From UBA1422 sp963676385 (lineage in GTDB: Bacteria > Bacillota > Clostridia > Peptostreptococcales > Anaerovoracaceae): DNA of 64,000 bases. Position 1 is the first letter of the stretch. Each line of letters opens with the position of its first letter. The stretch is taken from positions 101,749-165,748 of the forward strand of contig CAXXMM010000011.1 of NCBI GenBank assembly GCA_963676385.2. Reading direction: 5' to 3'. Below the pieces are notes generated by a model. It was not told where the DNA came from. It was given only the letters and a program-made list of their open reading frames with translations, and did not search any database. This document shows positions 41,781-50,918 of the stretch, in pieces. The position numbers were made by a program, and so were the translations under genes.

Positions 41781-43406
41781 ATGTCAAAAGCCGACTTGAT
41801 CTTAAAAAGCAACGCGATTTTTACAGGGAAATCCAACAGTACCTTTGCCGGAGGAATTGCGATTAAAGGGAATCGCATTATAAAAGTTGGCTCAACAGAG
41901 GACATTGAAGGTTACAGAGACTCAAATACAGTTGTCTTTCATTACGGTGACAACTTAATCCTACCGGGATTTATTGATTCCCACATGCACTACTTTGTCG
42001 GTGCGTTTCAGTCAAGCGGAAGGGTTTGTCGAGAATTGTTTGAATCCCGTTCAAAAAAAGAGTGTCTAAATATGGTTGGAGCATTTGCCGACGCGAATCC
42101 CCAAATGAAAGCAATTGTAGGTATGGGATGGCATTTACCCTCTTGGAAGGAAGCGGATTTGCCCCCATGCAAAGAAGATTTGGATAAGATTGAACCACAA
42201 CGGCCAATATTTTTACTTTCTGCTGAAGGTCACACCTTTTGGTTGAATTCCAAAGCTTTGGAACTTTGCCACATCCATGCCGGAACCACTGTAAGTTTTG
42301 GCAGTATTGGAAAAGATTCAACAGGGAATCCCAATGGGCTGCTATATGAACTGGAAGCCTGCGAAGAGCCCAACACTTTGGCATTCAAAGCTGAGGGAAA
42401 TGAAGGGAAAAAGATTTTCTTGGCTTTCAACAAACAATTATCCCAATGCGGTATCACTTCCACCACAGATGTTTCTACCTGCCCGGAACCCGTAGGCGAC
42501 TTTTCCCAATACGAATTGCTTCATCAACTGGAAACAGAAAAGAAACTTTCTGTAAGGATTCACCTCTACCCAAGTCTGGGATTGGTGGCGGACACAACCC
42601 TGGCATCCCAACTTCGAGACAAATATCATTCAGAAAAGCTTAGAATTGCAGGGTTGAAGCAATTTGTTGATGGAGTGACTTCTTCAAACTCTGCATTCCT
42701 GCTGGCGCCTTATACCGACAATCCCAGCATATCCGGCAATTCTTTTTATGCGTATGAAGTCCTGCGTGACTGTATCTCAAAAGCAAATAAAGATCAGTTT
42801 GGAGTGAAGTTACATGCCATAGGTGATGCCGCAATTAGAATGGCCCTAAATGCCTTTGAGGAATCTCAAAAAAAGAATGGCCCTTTGATAGTAAGAAACA
42901 GCATTGAACATGTTGAGGCACCCCACCCGGATGATATCAAGCGATTCGCTGAATTAAACGTCACTGCTGCAATGCAGCCTTTGCATATGTCATATGAAAA
43001 CCTAGAAAAACTAGTAAAACTAGGACCCCAGCGAAGCAAATATCAATTCCCCTTTAAAACATTATTGGAGCACGGTTCAACTTTAGCCTTTGGGACAGAC
43101 TACCCGGTGGTACCTTTTAACCCCATGGAAACAATTTATGCTGCGGTATCCAGAACAACGATAGACAATCAGGAAATAGAAATCAATCCTTGGGAGAAAA
43201 TACCTTTGGCTGATGCGTTGAGAGCCTATACCTATGGAAGTGCATATTGTGTGAATCAAGAAAAAGTTCTTGGGTCCATTGAAGAAGGGAAATTGGCAGA
43301 CATCGTCGTCCTAGATCGAAATCTTTTCGCTGTTGATCCAAAAGAAATACTGGAGACAAAAGTTCTATTAACAATTATGGATGGGACCATTGTCCATCAA
43401 CTGTAA
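41781..43406 (+). CDS. YtcJ-like metal-dependent amidohydrolase
   Basis: 541 residues, third Amidohydro_3 enzyme in the window. Metal-site motifs: DSHMHY, LKQFVDG, LHAIGDAA, NSIEHVE and FGTDYPVVP; the closing beta strand GSIEEGKLADIVVLD is typical. AAGGAG sits 7 nt before the ATG. No strong -35 is seen, so it is probably activated through the tandem repeats by the LuxR regulator. Substrate unknown. The 180 nt after it hold no clear terminator or gene. Confidence 0.88.
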   Translation: MSKADLILKSNAIFTGKSNSTFAGGIAIKGNRIIKVGSTEDIEGYRDSNTVVFHYGDNLILPGFIDSHMHYFVGAFQSSGRVCRELFESRSKKECLNMVGAFADANPQMKAIVGMGWHLPSWKEADLPPCKEDLDKIEPQRPIFLLSAEGHTFWLNSKALELCHIHAGTTVSFGSIGKDSTGNPNGLLYELEACEEPNTLAFKAEGNEGKKIFLAFNKQLSQCGITSTTDVSTCPEPVGDFSQYELLHQLETEKKLSVRIHLYPSLGLVADTTLASQLRDKYHSEKLRIAGLKQFVDGVTSSNSAFLLAPYTDNPSISGNSFYAYEVLRDCISKANKDQFGVKLHAIGDAAIRMALNAFEESQKKNGPLIVRNSIEHVEAPHPDDIKRFAELNVTAAMQPLHMSYENLEKLVKLGPQRSKYQFPFKTLLEHGSTLAFGTDYPVVPFNPMETIYAAVSRTTIDNQEIEINPWEKIPLADALRAYTYGSAYCVNQEKVLGSIEEGKLADIVVLDRNLFAVDPKEILETKVLLTIMDGTIVHQL

Positions 43407-43586
43407 CCTTACAACGCTGCAAAAATTGTTCTGTGGCTACTCGTTTTAATCAACCACCGTTCTCCTCAGCAACACATACCCTCCCTACTAACCAATTACA
43501 TGGGATAATTAAAGCATAGAGAAAAAGAAATTCCATAGCGATTGTGAAAGCCAATACGCCAGCAATGGGTTCATCAGATGCTAGTT

Positions 43587-45278
43587 TTATAACTTCGCCA
43601 GCCTCCTGGTTGTCAATGCTATAGTAAGCATCAGAAGAAATGAAATAATCAGTACCGCAGAGAACAACCCGTTGTTTCCGCCATCACTCGTATTGGGGGT
43701 GTTGGAGTTTGTGCTGATGTTTTGATTATTATTTTTTATGCTCGAAGATTCTTGCGTTGATGCTCCTTCCACCCATTTGGCATAATACTGTACCTGACCA
43801 ATGGAGCTTTCCGGGATTACTTTCACTTGGTCTCCACTCAGGGTAGAATCCTCATACCAACCTTTAAATGTATATCCTTCCTTAGCCGGTATAGGCAAAA
43901 TCCGGTTTGAGCCATCCATATATGCCGTAGGGGCGCTTGAAGACAAGCTGCCACCATTGAGTTCATAGTTGATGGTATAAGTATCCGGAAGCAGATCTTG
44001 AAGAACCGGTCGCTTAAGAGTTGGGCTCATCATCCAAACGTCAGAAAAGTCGAATCCGTCATAAGAACCTTGGGAAGCCATCTTAGAATAAGACAACTCA
44101 ATTCCATAATCATTGTTTCCCGTTGTGTCCAGATAATAGGAATGGGTAGGACGAGGATAGGGATGCCAATCTCCGTAGTAATTTTTATATCCTTGGTACC
44201 CGGAAATCCCACCCAACGTTGTATTCGATCCAGTTCCCGTTAACAACCCAATGGAATAGCAAGTTGAGATTCTACCATCTTCATCATTTAGTGCTGCAAT
44301 TCCTGCAGCGTAGGTATCAATTTTGTCAGATGATAAACGAGTTGTTTTGACATGTCCTGTATTAAAACAATTCTCAATAAGTGCCGGTTTCTCAGTACTT
44401 CCGTTGTTAACACCTACAATTCCCCCTGCCTCATCCAGCCCAATGACTGTTCCGGTGTTGTAACATTTTGATACAGTCTTTTGGTTGAAACCAGCAATCC
44501 CTCCAACGGCACCCAGATCCCAACCTTTGGTAACCGTGATTTGCCCAAAATTGGCGCAACATACAATTTTGCCAAAGTTATTCCCAACAATGCCACCTGA
44601 AAAACCACAAGTGATAACAGAACAATAGTTTTTTGAAAATGATATTGTCCCACGATTGATTGCACAAATTCCACCGCCAGTATTATCGGACCCCGTTCGT
44701 GGCCCGGCATTGGAACCAGTCACCGCTCCAAAGGTAATACAGTTTTTAATCAGGCCTTCATTCGTGGCTGCAATAGCACCTATCAGCCCAAATTCTGCTG
44801 TTTTGAATGATAGTTGATCCATTGCCAAGTTGATGATTTGACCCGTAGATTTCCCTACTAATCCAATTTGTATATTCTCATCGCTTGATGTGTTTTTCGC
44901 CTTTATCCCAGATATTTTGTATCCATTCCCGTCTAATATGCCAGAAAACGATTTTGAAGTATCACCGTATCCAATAGGAATCCACCCATTGCCTCCATTA
45001 TAGAATGTCCCAGCTTCCTGAAAGTCTGCATCGGTAAACACAATATCATTCATCAGAATATATTTCCCGCTCAGGTTATTTCTGATATTATCCAAGTCTG
45101 CAGTTGTGTAGATACCAGTATATCCACTGGGCACCGTAGTGTATGACGTAACCGGGATAGCAAAATCCGCTTCAACTCCCGAATAGGTGGCCCCATGGGC
45201 TGTCACCGGCGGAACAACTGTAACGGCCAAGGCTGTCAATAAACATATCATCAACACATTTTTTATCTTTCGTATCAT
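43587..45278 (-). CDS. Secreted GLUG-repeat surface protein with InlB-type repeat and C-terminal anchor
   Basis: 563 residues: signal peptide (to about residue 31), a GLUG-type beta-repeat region at about 60-370 (GGIAGFNQKTVSKCYNTGTV, AGGIVGVNNGS, GGISGYQGYKN), an InlB B-repeat at about 430-500 (INYELNGGSLSSSAPTAY, GYTFKGWYEDSTLSG, YYAKWVEG), a Ser/Asn linker and a C-terminal membrane helix with a basic tail (TTRRLAKL). There is no LPXTG motif; PNTSDGG precedes the helix. It is probably an adhesin or cell-surface binding protein. AGGAGG precedes the ATG. Confidence 0.85.
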   Translation of the reverse strand: MIRKIKNVLMICLLTALAVTVVPPVTAHGATYSGVEADFAIPVTSYTTVPSGYTGIYTTADLDNIRNNLSGKYILMNDIVFTDADFQEAGTFYNGGNGWIPIGYGDTSKSFSGILDGNGYKISGIKAKNTSSDENIQIGLVGKSTGQIINLAMDQLSFKTAEFGLIGAIAATNEGLIKNCITFGAVTGSNAGPRTGSDNTGGGICAINRGTISFSKNYCSVITCGFSGGIVGNNFGKIVCCANFGQITVTKGWDLGAVGGIAGFNQKTVSKCYNTGTVIGLDEAGGIVGVNNGSTEKPALIENCFNTGHVKTTRLSSDKIDTYAAGIAALNDEDGRISTCYSIGLLTGTGSNTTLGGISGYQGYKNYYGDWHPYPRPTHSYYLDTTGNNDYGIELSYSKMASQGSYDGFDFSDVWMMSPTLKRPVLQDLLPDTYTINYELNGGSLSSSAPTAYMDGSNRILPIPAKEGYTFKGWYEDSTLSGDQVKVIPESSIGQVQYYAKWVEGASTQESSSIKNNNQNISTNSNTPNTSDGGNNGLFSAVLIISFLLMLTIALTTRRLAKL

Positions 45279-45504
45279 TTTGCTCTCCTCCTCTGTTGGG
45301 AACAGTTCTCATAAAATCTTCGGCCAACACAAAAAAGCGCATTTTACAGCGCATTTACTTTTGACTTTTTTTCTATTCTCTGAAGATATCATTAAATTCC
45401 CCATTGTTTACCCTCAAATATTTGTTCCTCAAGTTTACATGATTATTCTAACTCGTTTCTCCCAAATTAACAAGCCTGATATTTTAGGTGTTTCTAATCG
45501 TCAC
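45279..45504. other. Gene-free region
   Basis: Only a short direct repeat of GCGCATTTnA (about 45338-45360) was noticed; no ORF with a ribosome site and no clear RNA gene. Confidence 0.4.
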
Positions 45505-45546
45505 CAAAAACAGGAAGTCAGCCTTTACCGACTTCCCTTGTTATAT
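45505..45546 (-). terminator. Terminator of the ACT-like gene
   Basis: GGAAGTC/GACTTCC stem (45513-45519, 45530-45536), extended by AACA/TGTT, followed by T5 on the minus strand. Confidence 0.75.
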
Positions 45547-45558
45547 GCCCATCTTTTT

Positions 45559-45804
45559 TTAAACTTCCACCAATTTGGCCTTGATGCCATCCAATTTGTT
45601 CAATTCTTCCACCAGAGAATCGGCTTTGGGCTCATCCGGAACCAGTTGAAGAATGATTAGTCCTTCGTCAGAGCATACGGAACCTGCTTCATGAAGCCCA
45701 AGTCGCGCTTTTACTTCGCACCCGTGCTCTGTTAGCAGTTTCTGAAGCTTGTCGGCTTCCTCTCTTCTGTGTTGAACCCCAATGACTACTACTTTCTGCG
45801 CCAT
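45559..45804 (-). CDS. ACT-like small protein, TM1266-type (hydrogenase-regulator-like)
   Basis: 81 residues with a beta-alpha-beta-beta-alpha-beta pattern. The start KVVVIGVQHRREEADKLQKLL, the KARLGLHE stretch and LIILQLV recall the TM1266 family annotated as iron-only hydrogenase system regulators. No hydrogenase gene is nearby. AAGGAGG precedes the ATG. Monocistronic. Confidence 0.6.
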   Translation of the reverse strand: MAQKVVVIGVQHRREEADKLQKLLTEHGCEVKARLGLHEAGSVCSDEGLIILQLVPDEPKADSLVEELNKLDGIKAKLVEV

Positions 45805-45979
45805 TTTTTACCTCCTTAAATCATATATGATTTGTTTGATACCAACTTCTAGGAAGATATCTTTCCGACCCCACAACGATTTATTCTGTCACAATTGTAT
45901 CACCAATGCAGTCGATTGGAAAGCAATGATGTTTCATTTATCCAACGCGATCTTCTCGATTTGTGGAAAATAAAACAAT

Positions 45980-46029
45980 TTGCATTGTTGGTTAGTCCGT
46001 GTTATTATGTTGTCAATGCAACAGTTGCA
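45980..46029 (+). promoter_or_regulatory. marR-MFS promoter and operator-like palindromes
   Basis: TTGCAT (45980-45985), 17 nt, TATTAT (46003-46008). TGCAAC-A-GTTGCA (46017-46029) is a perfect odd palindrome at the start of transcription, and a TTGCATTG/CAATGCAA pair brackets the promoter. This fits autorepression by the MarR protein. Confidence 0.6.
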
Positions 46030-46054
46030 CGAACAACAAAGCGAGGTGGGTAAG

Positions 46055-46480
46055 ATGTTCATGAGCGATTTGTCGATTATTGTAAGAGGCGGCCATGTGT
46101 ATTCCACGCGAAAGCTCTCTGCTTATGGGATTAATGCCGCGGAGGAATACATCCTTATGTTTCTTTTGGGAAACAGTAATACCAATCAGGAGGCGATAGC
46201 AAAATTTTTTAAGCTGGATAAGGGAAGCGTCGCAAGAAGTTTGCAAAAACTAGAAAGTAAGGGCTTTATCTCCCGGAAGGTCAACGACGAAAACCAGAGG
46301 GAAAAGGTGATTACACTGACCAAAAAGGCGTTTGACCTTAAGGATGTGCTAAACGGCCTTCTGGTTGACTGGCGAAAAGAACTGTACGATGGGCTTTCCG
46401 ATGATGAGATTTCTACATTTGAAAAAACCTTGGAAAAACTTGTGGGCAATATCGAAAAATACTATGAAGGAGATTTATAA
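46055..46480 (+). CDS. MarR-family transcriptional regulator
   Basis: 141 residues, winged helix at about 30-100 (NTNQEAIAKFFKLDKGSVARSLQKLESKGFI, then wing NDENQREKVITLT). MarR proteins repress efflux genes and release on binding a small aromatic ligand. Start 46055 has GAGG 8 nt upstream. An upstream in-frame extension to 45980 would run through the promoter boxes and is rejected. The stop abuts the GTG of the MFS gene, same operon. Confidence 0.88.
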   Translation: MFMSDLSIIVRGGHVYSTRKLSAYGINAAEEYILMFLLGNSNTNQEAIAKFFKLDKGSVARSLQKLESKGFISRKVNDENQREKVITLTKKAFDLKDVLNGLLVDWRKELYDGLSDDEISTFEKTLEKLVGNIEKYYEGDL

Positions 46481-48787
46481 GTGGAAAACAAATTGGCAAA
46501 ACCTCGAAATCTAGCTTTAATATCTGTCATTTATCTTGCCGGCATTTTCATGGGAGCCATAGACACAGGTATTGTATCCCCTGCAAGGGAAATCATTCAG
46601 AACAATATGGGGGTAGACGCAAAAACGGGTATTTGGATCATAACGATCTATACCCTGGCATATGCCGCCAGTATCCCCGTAATGGGAAAACTTGCCGACA
46701 GGTATGGCAGGAAGACAATTTACATAACAAGCATCGCTATATTTGGCGTTGGCTCCTTACTATGCGGGCTGGCACATTATACGGGGAACTTTGGATTTCT
46801 TGTCATTGCAAGAGCCATACAGGCAATCGGTGGTGGCGGCATTATACCCGTTGCAACAGCGGAATTCGGGACCTCATTCCCCCCGGAAAAGCGGGGAATG
46901 GCGTTGGGCCTTGTTGGTGGCGTTTACGGAATCGCAAATATTTTTGGTTCCCTTGCAGGCAGTGCAATTTTGAATATTTTTGGTACCCAAAATTGGCAGT
47001 ACATCTTTTTTGTAAACATTCCGATTTCAATATTTATCATTCTTGCCGGCATTTTCTGCCTGCCAAATCATAAAGAGAAGGCCGTCAAAAAAATTGATGG
47101 CTTAGGGACTCTTGTTATTGTGGCGATGGTGCTCTCCTTGCTATATGGGTTGAAGCAGATTGACTTTTTTGATTTTTCAAATACGATTTCAAGCACGGGC
47201 ACCTATCCGTTCCTAATTGCCTTTGTAGTGCTTGTGCCAATCTTCATACTTGTTGAAAAGAAGGCAGACGACCCGATTATGAACCTCTCCTATTTCACAA
47301 GTGCAAGAATTGTCACCACCCTTGCCGTTGCCTTTGCTTCCGGTTTCGTGTTGATGGGCATCGTGTTCATTCCTCAGTTTTGCGAAAATTCCCTAAAGGT
47401 GGCTGCCGGAGATGGTGGATACTTCACCGTAATCTTGGGACTTCTCTCCGGCGTATCCGCAATGCTTTCCGGTAGATTGATTGACAGGATAGGTGCAAAA
47501 CTTGTTCTGATTATGGGCTTTGGCATCACCATTATTGGCTCCCTGTTTCTCATTTTGGTTGCCGTGGCAAATCCCAATATGGTAACCGTGGTTATCAGTC
47601 TGATGCTCCTAGGGTTTGGTTTGGGCTTTACCATCGGTGCACCGGTAAACTATATGATGCTGGAAAACATTGACGAAAAAGAGGCCAGCTCGGGGCTTGC
47701 CACCCTTTCTCTGCTACGATCCATCGGAACCTCAATTGCTCCCGCAATTATGGTCGGGTTTCTCGCGTTTGCGGGGACTTCTGTGCAGGCAAACCTGACG
47801 GCGATTATGCCCAATGAAATCAAAATCCCCGATCTGCCATATGCTCAAGATATCACCGACAGGGTGAATGCACTTAAAAAAGATCCAAAAATGGCCGACG
47901 CCCTTGGGGATGTTAATCTTCCCGATTTAACCTCCTTAAAGACGGTACAGATTGATTTTTCCAGTGACGAAGGCAACTATACAATACCGGCAGACATTCT
48001 GGAAAAATTGAAAAGATCCGATGTGACCACAATCGTCAGCATTACCAAAGAAATGTCTGCAAGCATGTTCGACCAGATGACGCCTGACACAATAACAGAA
48101 ATACAAAACGGTTTGACTTCCGGTATTGATGGGATTACAAGTGGTATCAGCGAAATGGGTAAAAGTATTGCCAAATTACAGACCGGCTACGCCGGCTTGG
48201 GAAAGGGAATTCGTGGCATGCAGTCGGCTGTTGTTTCTCAAAAATCCGCGTTATCCCAGCTTCAGGGAATCAAAGGGTCCATTTCTCAGATGATTGCCTC
48301 AGGTGGCGTGTGGGCGCCCGGCATGAGTGTTTCGGATTTGCTTCCTCCCACGGTGAAAAGCAATCTACCTGCCGGTGTTTTGCAACAGCTTGCCCAGATT
48401 AAATCCATGGATGAGTTGAACACTAAAATCACAGCGCTCCAAGAGGCTATAGGCACCCTAAACAACAAAATCGCATCAAGTACCAAGAGCCGGTCCCAAA
48501 TGAAAACTGCCATGGACGAGATGATTTCTACAAAAGCAGATATGGAAACGCTGCTCCAAGAAATGAAGACACTTAATGCAGCAATCCCCGGCGCCTTTGA
48601 AACCGCAAAGAAGGACTATCTGGCAGAACTGGACGGGATGTCAAACAAGATTGAGAAGGTTTTTCAGGATACGGTGAATCAGGGATATCAATCCATTTAT
48701 TTGACCGCCTCTGTCTCCTCGGCACTTGCAATTCTCCTTCTGTTGTTTTACAGAAGGAAGAAGCTGGTCTTCGTGGATAAAATATAA
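46481..48787 (+). CDS. DHA2-type MFS multidrug transporter with long extracytoplasmic coiled-coil insertion
   Basis: 768 residues. Residues 1-430 are a 14-TM-type DHA2 transporter: GAIDTGIVSPA in helix 1, GKLADRYGRKT after helix 2, RAIQAIGGGGIIPVATA in helix 4, GLVGGVYGIANIFGSLAG in helix 5. About 300 polar residues follow (435-735), rich in Gly/Ser/Ile/Leu heptads (GIDGITSGISEMGKSIAKLQ) and predicted coiled coil, then one last helix and a basic tail. The insertion resembles the coiled coils of YhgE/MMPL-type proteins and would project outside the membrane. GTG start with AAGGAG. Regulated by the upstream MarR protein. Confidence 0.87.
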   Translation: MENKLAKPRNLALISVIYLAGIFMGAIDTGIVSPAREIIQNNMGVDAKTGIWIITIYTLAYAASIPVMGKLADRYGRKTIYITSIAIFGVGSLLCGLAHYTGNFGFLVIARAIQAIGGGGIIPVATAEFGTSFPPEKRGMALGLVGGVYGIANIFGSLAGSAILNIFGTQNWQYIFFVNIPISIFIILAGIFCLPNHKEKAVKKIDGLGTLVIVAMVLSLLYGLKQIDFFDFSNTISSTGTYPFLIAFVVLVPIFILVEKKADDPIMNLSYFTSARIVTTLAVAFASGFVLMGIVFIPQFCENSLKVAAGDGGYFTVILGLLSGVSAMLSGRLIDRIGAKLVLIMGFGITIIGSLFLILVAVANPNMVTVVISLMLLGFGLGFTIGAPVNYMMLENIDEKEASSGLATLSLLRSIGTSIAPAIMVGFLAFAGTSVQANLTAIMPNEIKIPDLPYAQDITDRVNALKKDPKMADALGDVNLPDLTSLKTVQIDFSSDEGNYTIPADILEKLKRSDVTTIVSITKEMSASMFDQMTPDTITEIQNGLTSGIDGITSGISEMGKSIAKLQTGYAGLGKGIRGMQSAVVSQKSALSQLQGIKGSISQMIASGGVWAPGMSVSDLLPPTVKSNLPAGVLQQLAQIKSMDELNTKITALQEAIGTLNNKIASSTKSRSQMKTAMDEMISTKADMETLLQEMKTLNAAIPGAFETAKKDYLAELDGMSNKIEKVFQDTVNQGYQSIYLTASVSSALAILLLLFYRRKKLVFVDKI

Positions 48788-48805
48788 TCCCTAATCTAAT
48801 AGCAA

Positions 48806-48832
48806 AAGGCCGGAGCTTATCACTCCGGCCTT
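48806..48832. terminator. Bidirectional terminator between MFS and typA
   Basis: A 10-bp GC-rich stem (48806-48815 with 48823-48832) and 7-nt loop; serves both convergent genes. Confidence 0.85.
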
Positions 48833-48865
48833 CATAGTTTACTTTATCATAAGATAAATGGCTGA

Positions 48866-50677
48866 TTATCTGCCACTTCTTCTACGATCCAACTCTTTCA
48901 TTATTTTTTTTCTTAACCTGATATCATTTGGGACAATTTCTACAAGTTCATCATTGTTGATAAATTCCAATGCTTCCTCTAGTGTGAAAATCCTGGGAGG
49001 TGGCACTCTTACGGAATCGTCATTTCCCGATGATCTCATATTACTCACTTTCTTTGCTTTGCATGGATTGACAACCATATCTTCATTTCGGCTGTTCATG
49101 CCGATAATCATTCCTTCATAAACCTTTGTCCCCGCTTCAATGAATAGGGTCCCTCTCTCACTGATATTAAAAAGTGCATAAGGAGTAGCGAAACCTTCCT
49201 CTTGTGAAATAAGGGCACCGTTGGTCCGCTGGGGAATGTCTCCCTTATGCTCCTCAAAGCATTCAAAGCGTCTTACCAAGGTTCCTTCCCCTCGGGTATC
49301 ATTGATAAATTCTGTTCGATATCCCAGAAGACCTCGTGTTGGCACCAGGTATTCCAACGTTGAGTATCCATCTTTTCCCGTCATGGCTACCATTAACCCT
49401 TTTCGGATATTCAGTTTTGAAATAACAGAACCGGAATATTCATCCGGGACACTGATAATCACCTGCTCAATAGGTTCCAGCTTCTTGCCATGTTTGCCTC
49501 TATGCATGATGACTTCCGGCTTTGACACCGCCAGCTCGTAACCTTCCCGCCTCATATTTTCAATTAAGATGGACAGATGCAACTCACCTCTCCCCGAAAC
49601 CTTAAACCCATCCGTTCCCTCTGTTGGTTCAACCAATAGGCCTACGTTGACTTCCAGTTCCTTTTCTAATCTTTCTTTGATATGCCTGGTGGTAACGAAT
49701 TTCCCAACCTTACCTGCAAAGGGTGATTTATTCACCATGAAATTCATGGAAAGGGTTGGATCTTCAATGTGTATCATTTCCATTGGCAATGGATTTCCCA
49801 AGTCGCAGATGGTTTCTCCGATGGAGATGTCTGCAATTCCAGAAAGCAAAACGATATCTCCGCTTTCAGCCTCCTCAACTGAAGTACGCTTGAGGCCGAT
49901 ATATACAAACAGCTGATTAATTTTTTTCTGGACCACACTGCCGTCGGCTTTGCAAACAGAGACACTTTGTCCTGCTTTGATCTTGCCTTTTGTAATTCTT
50001 CCAATGCCAAGTCTGCCAATATAATCGTCATATGCAAGGGTGGAAACTTGCAACTGTAATGGCTCTTTATTATAATTTGGATACGGCTTCACGTGTTTCG
50101 TAATGGTATCAAATAAAGGTGTCAGGTCCGTGCTGTCATCCTTCAATTCATATTTGGCGATTCCTTGCTTCGCGATGCCGTAAAGAATCGGGAAGTCCAG
50201 TTGGGCATCGTTTGCATCAAGCTCCATAAAAAGCTCATACACCATGTCCACCACTTCCTTGGCACGCTCATCCCGTTTGTCGATCTTATTGATGAGCAGA
50301 ATTGGATTTAGTCCCATCTCCAAAGATTTTTGAAGTACAAATCTGGTCTGAGGCATTGGGCCTTCACTGGAATCAACCAATAAAATGACTGTATCCACTG
50401 TTTTGATAATACGCTCAACTTCCGAGGAGAAGTCTGCATGCCCAGGGGTATCAACAATATTAATCTTGATACCGTTATGCATAACAGAGCAGTTCTTGGA
50501 ATAAATTGTAATGCCACGTTCTCTTTCTATATCATTGCTATCCATAACGCAATCAACCACTTCTTCGTTATCTCTAAAAATTCCGCTTTGAGATAAAAAT
50601 GCATCTACCAACGTTGATTTTCCTGCATCTACGTGGGCAATGACTGCTATATTGATAATTTTCTGTTTGGTGTTCAT
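48866..50677 (-). CDS. typA: Translational GTPase TypA/BipA
   Basis: 603 residues. GTPase motifs AHVDAGKST, DTPGHADF and NKIDK, then the EF-G-like domains III and V and the BipA-specific C-terminal region (GAEPNSG-equivalent area, TPYALFNISERG, VRVPPPRIFTLEEALEFI). It binds ribosomes under stress and in ribosome assembly. AGGGA precedes the ATG. An extended -10 promoter lies about 95 nt upstream and an attenuator-like hairpin lies in the leader. Confidence 0.95.
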   Translation of the reverse strand: MNTKQKIINIAVIAHVDAGKSTLVDAFLSQSGIFRDNEEVVDCVMDSNDIERERGITIYSKNCSVMHNGIKINIVDTPGHADFSSEVERIIKTVDTVILLVDSSEGPMPQTRFVLQKSLEMGLNPILLINKIDKRDERAKEVVDMVYELFMELDANDAQLDFPILYGIAKQGIAKYELKDDSTDLTPLFDTITKHVKPYPNYNKEPLQLQVSTLAYDDYIGRLGIGRITKGKIKAGQSVSVCKADGSVVQKKINQLFVYIGLKRTSVEEAESGDIVLLSGIADISIGETICDLGNPLPMEMIHIEDPTLSMNFMVNKSPFAGKVGKFVTTRHIKERLEKELEVNVGLLVEPTEGTDGFKVSGRGELHLSILIENMRREGYELAVSKPEVIMHRGKHGKKLEPIEQVIISVPDEYSGSVISKLNIRKGLMVAMTGKDGYSTLEYLVPTRGLLGYRTEFINDTRGEGTLVRRFECFEEHKGDIPQRTNGALISQEEGFATPYALFNISERGTLFIEAGTKVYEGMIIGMNSRNEDMVVNPCKAKKVSNMRSSGNDDSVRVPPPRIFTLEEALEFINNDELVEIVPNDIRLRKKIMKELDRRRSGR

Positions 50678-50724
50678 TGGGGCGTTCCCTGCTTTCTATT
50701 GGCTATAACTTGGTTTCCGGCAAT

Positions 50725-50778
50725 AAAAAAAGTTCGAAGTACTCGAACAAATTCGACTTGACATCTGACATTATACCA
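50725..50778 (-). promoter_or_regulatory. typA promoter and attenuator-like leader
   Basis: On the minus strand TGGTATAAT (50778-50770) is an extended -10. Downstream, TCGAA (50756-50752) can pair with TTCGA inside GTTCGA (50748-50743), or GTTCGA can pair with TCGAAC (50737-50732), which is followed by seven T (50731-50725). The two pairings exclude each other, as in transcription attenuation. The hairpin may instead only terminate the gene at 50919. No gene lies in 50678-50918. Confidence 0.5.
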
Positions 50779-50918
50779 TATTTCTTTCGATAATGCGAGG
50801 GGGCCTTGGATTTCAGGTCCTGTTGCAAAAAATCTCTGCGCTTTTGGCAATCCATCAGCTAGGATATTCCTATAATATGTATTTCCAGCGGGCTTGGTGG
50901 TTTAAGGTAATGCAATCA

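Noticed and set aside
45330..45362. GCGCATTT direct repeats as a terminator or small RNA
   Set aside because: The arms pair over only four bases and no promoter is evident.
45980..46054. N-terminal extension of the MarR protein
   Set aside because: It would translate through the -35 and -10 boxes and operator palindrome; the ATG at 46055 has a proper ribosome site.
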